From positions 1 to 64,000 of the forward strand of contig NZ_JASLDS010000049.1 of NCBI RefSeq assembly GCF_030151385.1: a stretch of DNA of 64,000 nucleotides, given 5' to 3'. Within the stretch, counting starts at the first letter, position 1; every line of letters starts with the position of its first letter. A program made the position numbers and the translations under genes. Below, one piece after another: positions 1 through 9,148 of the stretch. Below the pieces are notes generated by a model. The model searched no databases, was not told where the DNA came from, and was given only the letters and a program-made list of their open reading frames with translations. The stretch is from Soonwooa sp. (lineage in GTDB: Bacteria > Bacteroidota > Bacteroidia > Flavobacteriales > Weeksellaceae).

Positions 1-81
1 TAAAATTTGATTTCCTTTGATAATTGCAGCAGAAGTGTCGTCGCAAGATGACTCAATTCCTAAAATAATTGTTTCGCTCAT
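1..81 (-). CDS. tsaD: TsaD, tRNA threonylcarbamoyladenosine transferase subunit (N-terminal 27 codons only)
   Basis: Reading the minus strand from the ATG at 81 gives MSETIILGIESSCDDTSAA followed by IIKGNQIL, after which the gene leaves the window. The ILGIESSCDDTS start is the signature N-terminus of the TsaD/Kae1/Gcp family, the ASKHA-fold protein that, with TsaB and TsaE, transfers the threonylcarbamoyl group to A37 of ANN-decoding tRNAs in the cytoplasm. Only the first strand of the ATPase-like fold is visible, so integrity of the rest cannot be judged. It lies head to head with the tamB-like gene, with only four bases between the two start codons. Confidence 0.9.
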   Translation of the reverse strand, partial: MSETIILGIESSCDDTSAAIIKGNQIL

Positions 82-85
82 AAGA

Positions 86-3000
86 ATGGCAAAGTTAGAA
101 AATAAACAAAACACAAATCAACCAAATCCGGAAAAAACGGAAGCGGTGACCAAAAAGCATAAAAGTTCGCTTTGGGTAAGAATACCACTTTACCTTATTG
201 TCGGGCTACTCGGACTTATATTGCTAATTCTTATTGCAATTAATCTTCCAGTTACCAAACGCTATATCGCAAACGAAGCGATCACCTTTCTAAATAAAGA
301 CCTCCACATGGGATTAAAGGTGGATGACATTGAAATTAATTTTTTTGGCGATGTCGTTCTCAAAGGTGTGCATATTAATGACTATAAGAAGTTTGAATTT
401 ATTAATGCTAAAGAGTTGCAAGTCAATTCGGATTGGTTTGCCTTAGCTTTTAACACGAGAAATCTTAAGTTTAATAAAGCGAAAATTGTTGAACCTAATT
501 TTAAAGTTATTACCTACAAAGGTGATAGCATCAGCAATTTTATTCGCTACATCGAAAATTTTGAGGATGGTAAACCTCGAGATCCAAAAAAGAAACCTTT
601 TACTTTAAATCTAGCACTTGACATTGTTAATGGTACGGCAAGTATTGTCAACGAAAATCATCCAGGCGAGGAGGGACGTTGGTTAGATGCTCGAAATATT
701 AACATCCATTCCAACGAGATTAAAGTTGTTGGACCAAATGTTAATGCCGCTGTTAACAAGTTTTCGTTGATTACAAAACGTTGGGGAAAAGAGCATATTG
801 TAGATCAATTCGCAACTAATTTTGAACTTACCAAACAACATCTAAAATTAGGTGATTTGGTGTTTAACACAGATCATTCTTTGCTGATGGGCGGTGTTAC
901 GCTTAATCTCGATCCAAAAACAGGCTTTGCAGATTTTGGCGATAAAGTTAATTGGGATTTGGAGTTTAAGCCAGGCAGTCAATTGAGCGGTTATGACCTA
1001 AGTTATTTTGTGACCAATTGGGACAATTATACACCGATTAATATGTCGGGAACGATGACTGGACCACTTAATAAAATGCAACTGGAGAATTTCCAAGTTC
1101 GTTCAACGGATGTTAATTTACATTCTAAAAGTCTGAAAATTGCTGACGTGCTCCATAAGAAATTCTTTATACAAAGTGATCAATTAGATGCCGATTTTAC
1201 TTATAAAGGACTGAAAGCAGCATTGCCAAGTTTTATTGCTAAAAGTTTAGGAAACATCGCCGACGATTTTGGTCGTTTAAAATACAAAGGCGCAATAAGT
1301 GCAAGACCTGAAGAGATATTTGCAAACGGTGAAGCAATCACTGGAATTGGACAAGCTAAAATTCAGAATTTTTATTTAACAGATTATAGTACAAAAAATC
1401 CGCATTACCGAGGTTACTTCGATGTTAAAGATCTTAATGTAACAGCCTTTACTAAGAATAAACAAGTTGGATTGGTTACAGGGAAATTCAATGTGGATGG
1501 ACATAGTTTTGACATCAACACAATGCAACTTCGTACCAAATCCGAAATTGCGCGCATTGAGTTAATGGGCAAAAACATCACAAACATTCTTTTGGATGGT
1601 ACTTTGACCAGAAAAGTCTACAACGGAATAGTGAATGTTAACGATCCTAATGCAAAGGCTAACGTAAAAGGAACTATTGATTTTGCAACGAAAAGATTAA
1701 AAGCGGATGTAGTCGCAAATCTTCAATATGTTAATTTACAGCATTGGGGTGTTTCTGCAGGAGATATGAACAGCGTAAGTGGCGTTATCGATGGCAAAAT
1801 TGCAATGACGGATCTTAACGACCTCAATGTGGATGCTAATCTTAAAGATTTGACTTTAGTGTCACCTAAGCAAAAATTGGTGTTGCCAAATTCAGCAGTT
1901 AAAGCCTTTTTCGAAAATGGAAATCGCATCGTTTCGGTAGATTCGCCAGGTGCATTGGAAGCTAAAGTTCATGGTCATTTTAACTTAGAAGATATTGGAA
2001 AGATGTTAACCAATAGTGTTAACAAAATTATGGTTGGTAATCCGCCACGTAAGACTTATAATGGACAATATTTTAATTTTGATTTGGATATCCAACAAGG
2101 TTTGGTAGCCTTTTTTATGCCAGAAATTAAAATTCCTAAAGGCGCAATTGTAAAAGGTAATTATCAGGGTTCTACCAACGATTTGGTTTTGGATGCTGAT
2201 GCGCCTTATCTTAAATACATCATGACCAAGCAAGAAGAGCTAACCGAAGCTGAAAAATTCTTGGCAGAAACAGATGAACATTACAAGCCAGAGCTTAAGA
2301 AAACTATAGATAGTGCAATGGTTGATAGTCTGCAATTGCGTATTAATACAGCGGATCTTAATCAACAACTTTTGGCTAGTGTTAAAAGAGGCGAGTATAA
2401 CAAAAATGTTATTAAGGATCTAGAGTTAAAAGCGAATAACGAGAATAACCAAAGATTGCATATTGCTACCAATTTCAAATTGGGAACTTTGGACGAAGAA
2501 GCTGATAACAAACTCAAAGATTATGCTGTTAACCTTAACCAAACGACAAATAACCGAGGCGATTATGTCTTTAGGTTCGAGCCAACCGAGGTTAAAGTCA
2601 ATAACGTTGCATTTAGTATTGATACCAGTCCAGAGCTGGATCATTCGATTACCTATCGTATTAAAGAAAAAGATTTCCAAGTTCATAATTTGAGGATTTA
2701 TTCAGATGATAGTTCGTTGTTGTTGAAAGAAGCAACCTTTAAGTCTGCTAAAGATTTTGACGCGGATGCCGAAGTGACGAATTTTGACATTAGCAAAATT
2801 TTAGCACTAACATCATCTGGTGATAGTGATAATAATCTCGATATCAAAGGACTTGCGAATGGTTCTGTCAAGATTAAAATGAATGACAAAAACCTAGAAC
2901 CACTTATCGATCTTAAAGTCCAAGACATTAAGATGAATGGTGAAAAAATGGGCGACTTTGTCATTAATGCAACCAAGAGTGCCAAACCAAATATTTTTGA

Positions 3001-4756
3001 CATTGACATCCAGGCGAAGTCTAGTGAAATGTTTGGTAGCAACAACTTGCATGTAACGGGAAATGTTGACAATAATACCAAATCGCCGACACTTGATCTG
3101 AACGCAGAAATGAACGAGTTTGATCTTCGTTTTGCACAACAATTTGTGAAGTCAATTTTCGGCAATTTCCGAGGTAAAGCTTCTGGAGATTTGAAGATTT
3201 CTGGGACTTTAGCGAATTTGGATTACAGTGGAGATGTTGCATTAAAAGGTTTCGGACTTAAACTTTTATTTACAGGTGTAGATTACAAGTTTGCAGATAC
3301 AGTTATTAATTTATCTAAAGGTCAAGCCTTAATCAACAGTGTCGAAGTGAGTGATGGTCGTGCTAATTCCAAAGGTCGTATTTCGGGGATGATCCAGTTT
3401 GAAACTTTGTCTTCTATGGCGATCAACTTAATCATGGAAGCAGACAATCTTTTAGTTCTGAATAGTACGCAAGACGATAACGATTTATTCTGGGGTAGAG
3501 TCTATGCGAAAGGTGACTTGTATGTTTCGGGACCAGTTTCTGCTTTAGAAATTACCACGCCAAATATGAAAGCGCTTAATATGAGTAGTTTTACATTTAA
3601 CAGTAACTCGACATCGCATATTGAGAAATTCAAAATATTAAGATTCCTCAAGCGTGATGAGGCGGGCGTTATTGTTGCAGAAGAGAAGAAGAAAAGTGGT
3701 GCTAATATGTTGATTGACTTTAACCTTGTTGTTGACAAAGGTACTACGGTTAATGTTTTGGTAGGTGATGATGTTGGTGATATTAGTGTTCGAGGAGACG
3801 CTAATCCATTGAAATTCCGAATGGAACGAAACGGAAATATTGCCATTAACGGAACTTATAATGTTGATAACGGAACTTTTGTTTCTAAAGCAATTCTTAG
3901 TAGAACGTTCCAAATTGCAAAAGGAAGTAGCATCCGTTGGGATGGTAATGCGATGACACCAGATTTGGCAATTACGGCCAATTATATGAGAACCGTGACC
4001 AATGCTGGTGAATATTTAGGTTTAAGTTTGCAGCCAATCAATGTGCAGCTAACAGCAGATATTACAGGAAGTCTTACTAAACCGCAAATCGCTTTTGGAG
4101 TTGGTGCGCCAGATGTTTCGTCACAAGTTAAAGAGGCTTTGGCAACCAAAATGTCAGACGAAGGAGAAAAGATTATTCAGTTTGGGTCTATCCTTGCCAT
4201 GAACAGTTTTAATGTTTCTAACACGGCAGGTTTCGATATTAATCTTGGTCGTACTGCAGAAAACGCTGGTTATAATATGTTGTTCAAACAACTAGGTTCT
4301 GTACTTAATACCATTAGTAATGTTTACCAAATTGACTTGGGCTATATCCAAGGTGATGCAGGCTCTAATACAGGAGACCGTGTCAATACGAGTGTGAGTT
4401 TCGCACTTTCGCCAAGAGTTAAAATTAAAACTGGTCTGGGGATTCCAGTAGCTAGATCAGACAATGCTTCTACCAATAACTTCCTTTCTGGGGAAGGAAT
4501 TATCGAATATGATTGGAGTAAGACGAATAACGGTTCGCGATTGTTAAGAGCTTATTCTAAACCGTCAAATATTGGTGTAGGTGTCGCATCTGCGGGACTT
4601 AACCAAAGTTATGGTGTTGGGGTTGTGTATTCTAAAAGTTTTGATTCTTTTAAATATCTGTTCAAGAGTAAAAGAAAAGAAAAAAATGAGAATAAAAAAG
4701 ATGATAAAAATCAAGTCATAAAAATTGATTCTTTAAAAAAAGATACAATTAAATAG
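86..4756 (+). CDS. tamB: TamB/DUF490-type translocation and assembly module protein
   Basis: A 1556-residue AsmA/TamB-superfamily protein. It has a short charged N-terminus, one membrane anchor at about residues 31-54, a very long stretch of short amphipathic beta-strand repeats and a C-terminal TamB domain (about the last 400 residues, ending in a Lys/Glu-rich tail). Family members span the periplasm as a hydrophobic beta-groove thought to carry phospholipids and to help outer-membrane protein assembly. I chose the ATG at 86 because any earlier in-frame start, for example at 17, would lie inside tsaD on the other strand; the next in-frame Met lies after the anchor. Length is in the range usual for Bacteroidota TamB. 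No frameshift seen. Confidence 0.88.
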   Translation: MAKLENKQNTNQPNPEKTEAVTKKHKSSLWVRIPLYLIVGLLGLILLILIAINLPVTKRYIANEAITFLNKDLHMGLKVDDIEINFFGDVVLKGVHINDYKKFEFINAKELQVNSDWFALAFNTRNLKFNKAKIVEPNFKVITYKGDSISNFIRYIENFEDGKPRDPKKKPFTLNLALDIVNGTASIVNENHPGEEGRWLDARNINIHSNEIKVVGPNVNAAVNKFSLITKRWGKEHIVDQFATNFELTKQHLKLGDLVFNTDHSLLMGGVTLNLDPKTGFADFGDKVNWDLEFKPGSQLSGYDLSYFVTNWDNYTPINMSGTMTGPLNKMQLENFQVRSTDVNLHSKSLKIADVLHKKFFIQSDQLDADFTYKGLKAALPSFIAKSLGNIADDFGRLKYKGAISARPEEIFANGEAITGIGQAKIQNFYLTDYSTKNPHYRGYFDVKDLNVTAFTKNKQVGLVTGKFNVDGHSFDINTMQLRTKSEIARIELMGKNITNILLDGTLTRKVYNGIVNVNDPNAKANVKGTIDFATKRLKADVVANLQYVNLQHWGVSAGDMNSVSGVIDGKIAMTDLNDLNVDANLKDLTLVSPKQKLVLPNSAVKAFFENGNRIVSVDSPGALEAKVHGHFNLEDIGKMLTNSVNKIMVGNPPRKTYNGQYFNFDLDIQQGLVAFFMPEIKIPKGAIVKGNYQGSTNDLVLDADAPYLKYIMTKQEELTEAEKFLAETDEHYKPELKKTIDSAMVDSLQLRINTADLNQQLLASVKRGEYNKNVIKDLELKANNENNQRLHIATNFKLGTLDEEADNKLKDYAVNLNQTTNNRGDYVFRFEPTEVKVNNVAFSIDTSPELDHSITYRIKEKDFQVHNLRIYSDDSSLLLKEATFKSAKDFDADAEVTNFDISKILALTSSGDSDNNLDIKGLANGSVKIKMNDKNLEPLIDLKVQDIKMNGEKMGDFVINATKSAKPNIFDIDIQAKSSEMFGSNNLHVTGNVDNNTKSPTLDLNAEMNEFDLRFAQQFVKSIFGNFRGKASGDLKISGTLANLDYSGDVALKGFGLKLLFTGVDYKFADTVINLSKGQALINSVEVSDGRANSKGRISGMIQFETLSSMAINLIMEADNLLVLNSTQDDNDLFWGRVYAKGDLYVSGPVSALEITTPNMKALNMSSFTFNSNSTSHIEKFKILRFLKRDEAGVIVAEEKKKSGANMLIDFNLVVDKGTTVNVLVGDDVGDISVRGDANPLKFRMERNGNIAINGTYNVDNGTFVSKAILSRTFQIAKGSSIRWDGNAMTPDLAITANYMRTVTNAGEYLGLSLQPINVQLTADITGSLTKPQIAFGVGAPDVSSQVKEALATKMSDEGEKIIQFGSILAMNSFNVSNTAGFDINLGRTAENAGYNMLFKQLGSVLNTISNVYQIDLGYIQGDAGSNTGDRVNTSVSFALSPRVKIKTGLGIPVARSDNASTNNFLSGEGIIEYDWSKTNNGSRLLRAYSKPSNIGVGVASAGLNQSYGVGVVYSKSFDSFKYLFKSKRKEKNENKKDDKNQVIKIDSLKKDTIK
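90..97 (-). promoter_or_regulatory. Candidate -7 box for tsaD
   Basis: The minus strand reads TAACTTTG, a match to the Bacteroidota sigma-A -7 consensus TAnnTTTG. It ends eight bases before the tsaD ATG, so the messenger would be leaderless or nearly so. The box lies inside codons 2-4 of the divergent tamB-like gene. Confidence 0.5.
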
Positions 4757-4817
4757 GTTTTTATTAGAAGAATTGTGAAAGTTCGTTAAATCTTGTTAAT
4801 GTTATGCTGATTTTTTT

Positions 4818-4844
4818 TTGTTTTAATGATTTTTTATAAATTTG
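4818..4844 (+). promoter_or_regulatory. Candidate promoter of the Lrp/AsnC gene
   Basis: TTG (4818-4820), a 16-base spacer and TAAATTTG (4837-4844) form a two-box Bacteroidota promoter. The -7 box ends 43 bases before the ATG at 4888. Confidence 0.6.
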
Positions 4845-4887
4845 CAAAAGATTCTTAGAATTTTTAACAATACAATATTTAATAGTT

Positions 4888-5358
4888 ATGAATTACCAAC
4901 TAGACGAAATCGATAAAAAAATATTAGATTTTTTGGTAGAAAACACGAGAATGCCATTTACTGAAATTGCAAAGCAAATGGACGTTTCTGCGGGTACAAT
5001 CCACGTGAGAGTGAAGAAGATGGAAGATGCTGGGATCATTTTGGGATCGTCTCTTAACATCGATTATGGAAAATTAGATTACCACTTTACAGCCTTTATA
5101 GGGATCCTTTTAACGAAGTCTAACAGAACGCAAGATGTTCTTAAAGAATTGTCGTTGATTCCTAATGTTGTAGAAGCTAGCGTTATCTCTGGAAAATACA
5201 ATATCTTCTGTAAAGTGAGAGCTAAAAATACTGAAGATGCTAAACGTATTATCTATCAAATTGATGACATCCAAGATGTTATGAGAACTGAAAGTATGAT
5301 TTCTATGGAAGAATACTTAAGTGACAAAAATAGATTGATCAACGCAGTTTCGATATAA
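4888..5358 (+). CDS. Lrp/AsnC-family transcriptional regulator
   Basis: A 156-residue protein with the two-domain Lrp/AsnC layout: an N-terminal winged helix-turn-helix (about residues 4-60, beginning LDEIDKKILDFL and including the recognition helix near SAGTIHVRVKKMEDAG) and a C-terminal RAM ligand-binding domain (about 70-150). Family members form octamers that bind amino acids or related metabolites and control metabolic genes. It is a single gene with its own promoter and is closed by a stem-loop terminator, so its neighbours do not reveal its regulon. The effector cannot be read from sequence. Confidence 0.92.
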   Translation: MNYQLDEIDKKILDFLVENTRMPFTEIAKQMDVSAGTIHVRVKKMEDAGIILGSSLNIDYGKLDYHFTAFIGILLTKSNRTQDVLKELSLIPNVVEASVISGKYNIFCKVRAKNTEDAKRIIYQIDDIQDVMRTESMISMEEYLSDKNRLINAVSI

Positions 5359-5381
5359 TTTATATCATCCAAAACTTAATG

Positions 5382-5412
5382 AAAAGGGCTTTGTTTATTC
5401 AAATGCCCTTTT
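5382..5412 (+). terminator. Rho-independent terminator after the Lrp/AsnC gene
   Basis: AAAAGGGC (5382-5389) pairs with GCCCTTTT (5405-5412), followed by more T residues. It ends only 12 bases before the next ATG. Confidence 0.7.
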
Positions 5413-5424
5413 TATCTTTATAGC

Positions 5425-5805
5425 ATGAACGAAACGACAACAAAACTCGATAAAAGCTGGGCTGCTAACAAATATTTTTACGGAATTTTAATATTCCTAG
5501 GACTGCATTTTTATTTGTCTGTTAATACCGACTTGGCAGAATATACGCAGCATACCGATATTAACATTCCGACTTGGTATTTTTATATTGTTTTTGCGGT
5601 TGATGCATTGGCGGTTCTAAGTTTGATTTTGATAGCCATGTACAAAAAAATCGGAGTTTATGCTTTTCCGTTTTTCCTAATAGTTCATTTCCTTATCCAC
5701 AATTACTTTTTATCAACCTTTTTGTATTCCGATGTCAGCGTTTTGTTTTTCTTCGTAGGACTAGGATTGTTGGTCGTTATTCCACGTTGGAAGGATTTTA
5801 GATAA
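5425..5805 (+). CDS. Small integral membrane protein of unknown function
   Basis: A 126-residue protein with a short charged N-terminus and about four hydrophobic helices (around residues 16-34, 47-68, 73-92 and 98-118), ending in a basic PRWKDFR tail. I recognise no motif or family. The start ATG lies just downstream of the preceding terminator; the T-rich stretch there also contains TATCTTTA, a one-mismatch -7 box, so the gene may be transcribed from within the terminator tail. The long repeat array begins about 85 bases after its stop. Confidence 0.7.
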   Translation: MNETTTKLDKSWAANKYFYGILIFLGLHFYLSVNTDLAEYTQHTDINIPTWYFYIVFAVDALAVLSLILIAMYKKIGVYAFPFFLIVHFLIHNYFLSTFLYSDVSVLFFFVGLGLLVVIPRWKDFR

Positions 5806-5889
5806 ATTCTAGTCTTAACTTTTCTGAATTAAAAAAAACTTGTGTTTTAAATTTTTAGTTCGTCTTAATTACTATAAGGTACAAATAGC

Positions 5890-6500
5890 TTTTGTGGTTT
5901 AATATATTTTCAAAGCTTTATTTTTTTTCTTGAAATAGTTGCTGAAGAAATGCTCCAGCGGAGTATTCTGATAATAGCAATTAAATAATGCAAAAAGCGA
6001 GCTCCATAGGAGCGACCTAATAATCTTAAAACTTTTTAGTTCAAGCTTGTAAGAAGAATCTTTTGTGGTTCATAATGATTGCTTTTATTTTCTGTGATCA
6101 AGCTTTAGATAAAAAACTTTTTAGGTTTAATGTATTTTCAAAGCTTTATTTTTTTTCTTGAAATAGTTGCTGAAGAAATGCTCCAGCGGAGCTTTCTGTT
6201 AATAGCAATTAAATAATGCAAAAAGCGAGCTCCGTAGGAGCGACCTAATAATCTTAAAGCTTTTTAATTCAAACTTGTAAGAAGAATCTTTTGCGGTTCG
6301 TAGTGATTGCTTTTGATTTCTGTGATGATGCTTTTAATATAATTTTTTTTTGCTTTAATATATTTTCAAGCTTAAGTTTTTTTATCTTAAAATAGTTGTT
6401 GAAAAATGCTCCAGCGGAGCATTCTGTTAGTAGCAATTAAATAATGCAAAGAGCGAGCTCCGTAGGAGCGACCTATTAATCACAATATTTAACTTGAAAA
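5890..6500. repeat. Three tandem copies of a 228-bp hairpin-bearing repeat
   Basis: This fills most of the gene-free stretch 5806-6573. Equivalent positions recur at exactly 228 bases: the first hairpin at 5952, 6180 and 6408 and the second at 6001, 6229 and 6457. Hairpin 1 is GCTCC-AGC-GGAGC (copy 1 ends GGAGT); hairpin 2 is GCTCC-GTA-GGAGC (ATA loop in copy 1). The sequence between and around them is A/T-rich and strongly conserved between copies 1 and 2, less so in copy 3, which is incomplete. No ORF of note is present. A related array in the opposite orientation occurs at 22844-23279. Confidence 0.9.
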
Positions 6501-6573
6501 ACTTTTGTAGTTTAATATTAAACCTTTTTTAAAAATTAGATCTTTTACGGCTTTAAAAATCAAAAATCAAAAA

Positions 6574-7410
6574 TCAATTCGCTTTCTCCTTGATCGTATA
6601 TTCTAATTTTAAGAAAGTAATACCCCAAATAGAAAATTGGTGTAAGGCATCAATCTGTTGATTTTCGGAATTAAATTTTAAATCCAATTGTTCGTGCATA
6701 GTCTTGACATAACGTCCGTAGAATTGACTTTTCTTGTCTTTTAAAACAAAATAAAAACCAGTTTCGCCAAACTTTTTTCCATTTGATTTTAAAATCAAAC
6801 TTCCATCGTTTAAGATTTCCTTTTCGAGGAGAACGCTGGCGTTGCCATTGGGAAGTGGAAAAATAACTTTAAAAAAATCGCGGTCTTTAATTTTACAAAA
6901 CGTGTAGATTCCCGAAAATATTAATTTTTGAGTTTTCGCAGATTTACGATTCCAAATTGTCCAAACTGTTTTGTTAGTAGATTTATTTTTAAGTTTTAAA
7001 ATGCTACTAATCAAGCTGGTGTTGAGGTCGGCAGATTTCGATGGCAAATTGAGTTGTTGCAATCGATTACTAAAAAGCAATTGCAGCAGATTCGAAAAGA
7101 TTTTGAAAAAAGGATTCCAAGTGGCTTCGATTCCAAAACTATAATTCGAGGTTTTTTGATAAAAATCTAAAATCTTAGGATGGATTCTTGTGTCAGAATC
7201 GGTTTTAAAAAAGATGTCGTCTTCCATTAATCCCGATTCGGGACTATTTTCAGCTAAATATAAATTTTCTTCTTTTGCGATTTTATCAACATAGTTTATT
7301 TGGAAATCCGAATCGCCAATTGGTCCTAGCAACCAATCATCTTGTGGAGAATTTAATTTTCGACCAGTCGATTTTGCCCAAATTTGCGTAATAAAATCTT
7401 GAAGCGCCAA
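6574..7410 (-). CDS. Conserved hypothetical protein
   Basis: A 278-residue, apparently soluble protein with no signal peptide or clear membrane helix. It begins MALQDFITQIWAKSTGRK, contains a segment reading WLLGPIGDSDFQ near residue 26, and is otherwise mixed alpha/beta with many Lys and Asn. I do not recognise the family. It follows lnt on the same strand with a gap of six bases, so the two are probably co-transcribed; this gives no firm clue to function. Codon use looks like that of its neighbours. Confidence 0.75.
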   Translation of the reverse strand: MALQDFITQIWAKSTGRKLNSPQDDWLLGPIGDSDFQINYVDKIAKEENLYLAENSPESGLMEDDIFFKTDSDTRIHPKILDFYQKTSNYSFGIEATWNPFFKIFSNLLQLLFSNRLQQLNLPSKSADLNTSLISSILKLKNKSTNKTVWTIWNRKSAKTQKLIFSGIYTFCKIKDRDFFKVIFPLPNGNASVLLEKEILNDGSLILKSNGKKFGETGFYFVLKDKKSQFYGRYVKTMHEQLDLKFNSENQQIDALHQFSIWGITFLKLEYTIKEKAN

Positions 7411-7416
7411 GGTGGT

Positions 7417-9075
7417 TTATTTTCGGTTTAGATATTTTCTTCCTGGAATAAAACAAATTAAAAATCCAACAACAAACATGCAGATGCGCGACCACAAATC
7501 GCCAGTTCTCACATAGAATGTTTCGCCTTCTAAAAGGTTTGCTTTCGCTGTTAAAGCACCTTGTGCACCATAGGGAAGTTCTTCCAAAATATCACCGCGC
7601 GCATTGATGTGCGCACTGGTTCCGCTGTTGGCTGCACGGACGATCTCGCGTCGTGTTTCGATAGCGCGAAGTTTAGCATAAGCCAATAATTGTTTGTGAC
7701 CTTGCGAAAAGCCCCACCAAGAGTCGTTGGTAACGATTGTTAGTAGGTTTGCCCCTTTTTTAACATAGTCATTCGTGAATTCGCCATAGATACTTTCATA
7801 GCAAATAATCGGCGCTAATTTCGCTTTGTTAAAAGGATTCGAAAATGCTTTACGCTCTTGATCAATCCCTAACGAATGAACCGTTCCACCCATGTTAAGC
7901 ATAGCATCACCAAGAAGTGGTTTTAGGACATTCATGTAAGGGAAAATTTCGACACCAGGCACCAATTTGCCTTTGTGATAGACTTCTACATTTTGGTTCG
8001 GAATAATTTGTACCGCCGAATTGTATTCGTCAACCCAAAAATTGCGTCCTTCAATAAGACTTGCTGTTTTTGACTTTTGATTTTTCTCCTCTTCATTTTG
8101 GTAAACATAATAGGTTGAGACACCTCCTACAAACAAAGTTTTGGGATGCTGCGAAAGAAAAGATTTAATATCATTAATCAGCAAACTATTGTGGAAACCA
8201 CGTTCGCTGATACTTCCATAACCAGGGAAAGAAGTTTCGGGCGCAAGGTAAATATCAATTTTTTCAGGATTATGTTTGGTATCCAGAACACTATTTTTTC
8301 CTGCAATATTCAACAAATCCGAAACGATTGTAATGCTATCTTTTTGGTATTTTTCTTTGTACGGATCGAGGTCGGGTTGCAACATACTCACATTAACACT
8401 TCCGACAGGTTTTTCCTCGTAATTAAAGTACATCAAATAAGAAATCAACATCGGAATAACCGCCAATCCTACAACCAAAGAAGTATTGATGATTAAAGAC
8501 TTTCGTTGTCTGCCAGCTTCCCAAATTCTGATGGTGTAAAATGCTAAAACGTTAACTAACAATATCCAAAGACTACCACCAGTTGCGCCCAAAGTGTCAT
8601 ACCATTGGATAAATTGGTGTTGATCTGCAAAAACATTTCCGAGATTTAGCCATGGCCAAGTTAGCTCCCAACTCAAATGAAATTTTTCGAAAACCATCCA
8701 AATCGCCACAAAAAATACCAATCCAAAATAGGTTCCTTGACTTTTTTTGTACCAATGATAAAACTGAAAGGTCAACGACATCAACAACGAATTAACGACC
8801 ACAGGGAAAACAACTGCCATCAACGAGTGGCTTCCATCAGGGTTAAGAGAATTGTACAACCATCCTGTCGTCACGATATTCCAAATGATAAATACTAAAT
8901 AGGATAATCCAAAAACCGCCCAAGACTTGTGTTTTATTTTGCTAAATTTTGTAATCTCGTGCTCAACTAGAAGTAAAGGCACAAAGGCTAAAAATATAAA
9001 ATAAGGTACGCCGTATGTTGGCCAAGAAACACAAAATAATAACGCGGAAATTAAACTTAGGATGATGTACTTCAT
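7417..9075 (-). CDS. lnt: Apolipoprotein N-acyltransferase
   Basis: A 552-residue inner-membrane enzyme that adds the third acyl chain to the N-terminal Cys of lipoproteins, drawing on phospholipid. The N-terminal half has about eight membrane helices; the C-terminal half is a nitrilase-fold domain. The catalytic triad is visible: Glu in LAPETSFPG (about residue 280), Lys in VYHKGKLVPG (about 368) and Cys in PIICYESIYGEF (about 425). I start at the ATG at 9075: an upstream TTG at 9093 lies inside a TATTTTTG promoter box and so cannot be translated from that transcript. Several lipoproteins in this window are potential substrates. Confidence 0.93.
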   Translation of the reverse strand: MKYIILSLISALLFCVSWPTYGVPYFIFLAFVPLLLVEHEITKFSKIKHKSWAVFGLSYLVFIIWNIVTTGWLYNSLNPDGSHSLMAVVFPVVVNSLLMSLTFQFYHWYKKSQGTYFGLVFFVAIWMVFEKFHLSWELTWPWLNLGNVFADQHQFIQWYDTLGATGGSLWILLVNVLAFYTIRIWEAGRQRKSLIINTSLVVGLAVIPMLISYLMYFNYEEKPVGSVNVSMLQPDLDPYKEKYQKDSITIVSDLLNIAGKNSVLDTKHNPEKIDIYLAPETSFPGYGSISERGFHNSLLINDIKSFLSQHPKTLFVGGVSTYYVYQNEEEKNQKSKTASLIEGRNFWVDEYNSAVQIIPNQNVEVYHKGKLVPGVEIFPYMNVLKPLLGDAMLNMGGTVHSLGIDQERKAFSNPFNKAKLAPIICYESIYGEFTNDYVKKGANLLTIVTNDSWWGFSQGHKQLLAYAKLRAIETRREIVRAANSGTSAHINARGDILEELPYGAQGALTAKANLLEGETFYVRTGDLWSRICMFVVGFLICFIPGRKYLNRK

Positions 9076-9090
9076 TGCTGAAAATTTACC

Positions 9091-9098
9091 CAAAAATA
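9091..9098 (-). promoter_or_regulatory. Candidate -7 box for lnt
   Basis: TATTTTTG on the minus strand, 15 bases before the lnt ATG at 9075. Its position argues against the TTG start at 9093. Confidence 0.55.
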
Positions 9099-9121
9099 CG
9101 ATATTATAATGGTGTAAACTT

Positions 9122-9129
9122 TATTTTTG
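9122..9129 (+). promoter_or_regulatory. Candidate -7 box for the DUF486 gene
   Basis: TATTTTTG on the plus strand, 19 bases before the ATG at 9149. Together with the lnt box it makes a compact divergent promoter pair. Confidence 0.55.
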
Positions 9130-9148
9130 CAATGATATTTAACGGTTT

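Noticed and set aside
2698..3165. Open frame of 155 codons antisense to the tamB-like gene
   Set aside because: It mirrors the beta-repeat coding frame, has no family motif and no promoter or start context; a shadow of the real gene.
5890..6500. CRISPR array
   Set aside because: Units are 228 bases long, repeated as a whole, with no short direct repeats separated by unique spacers and no cas genes nearby. The same holds for 22844-23279.
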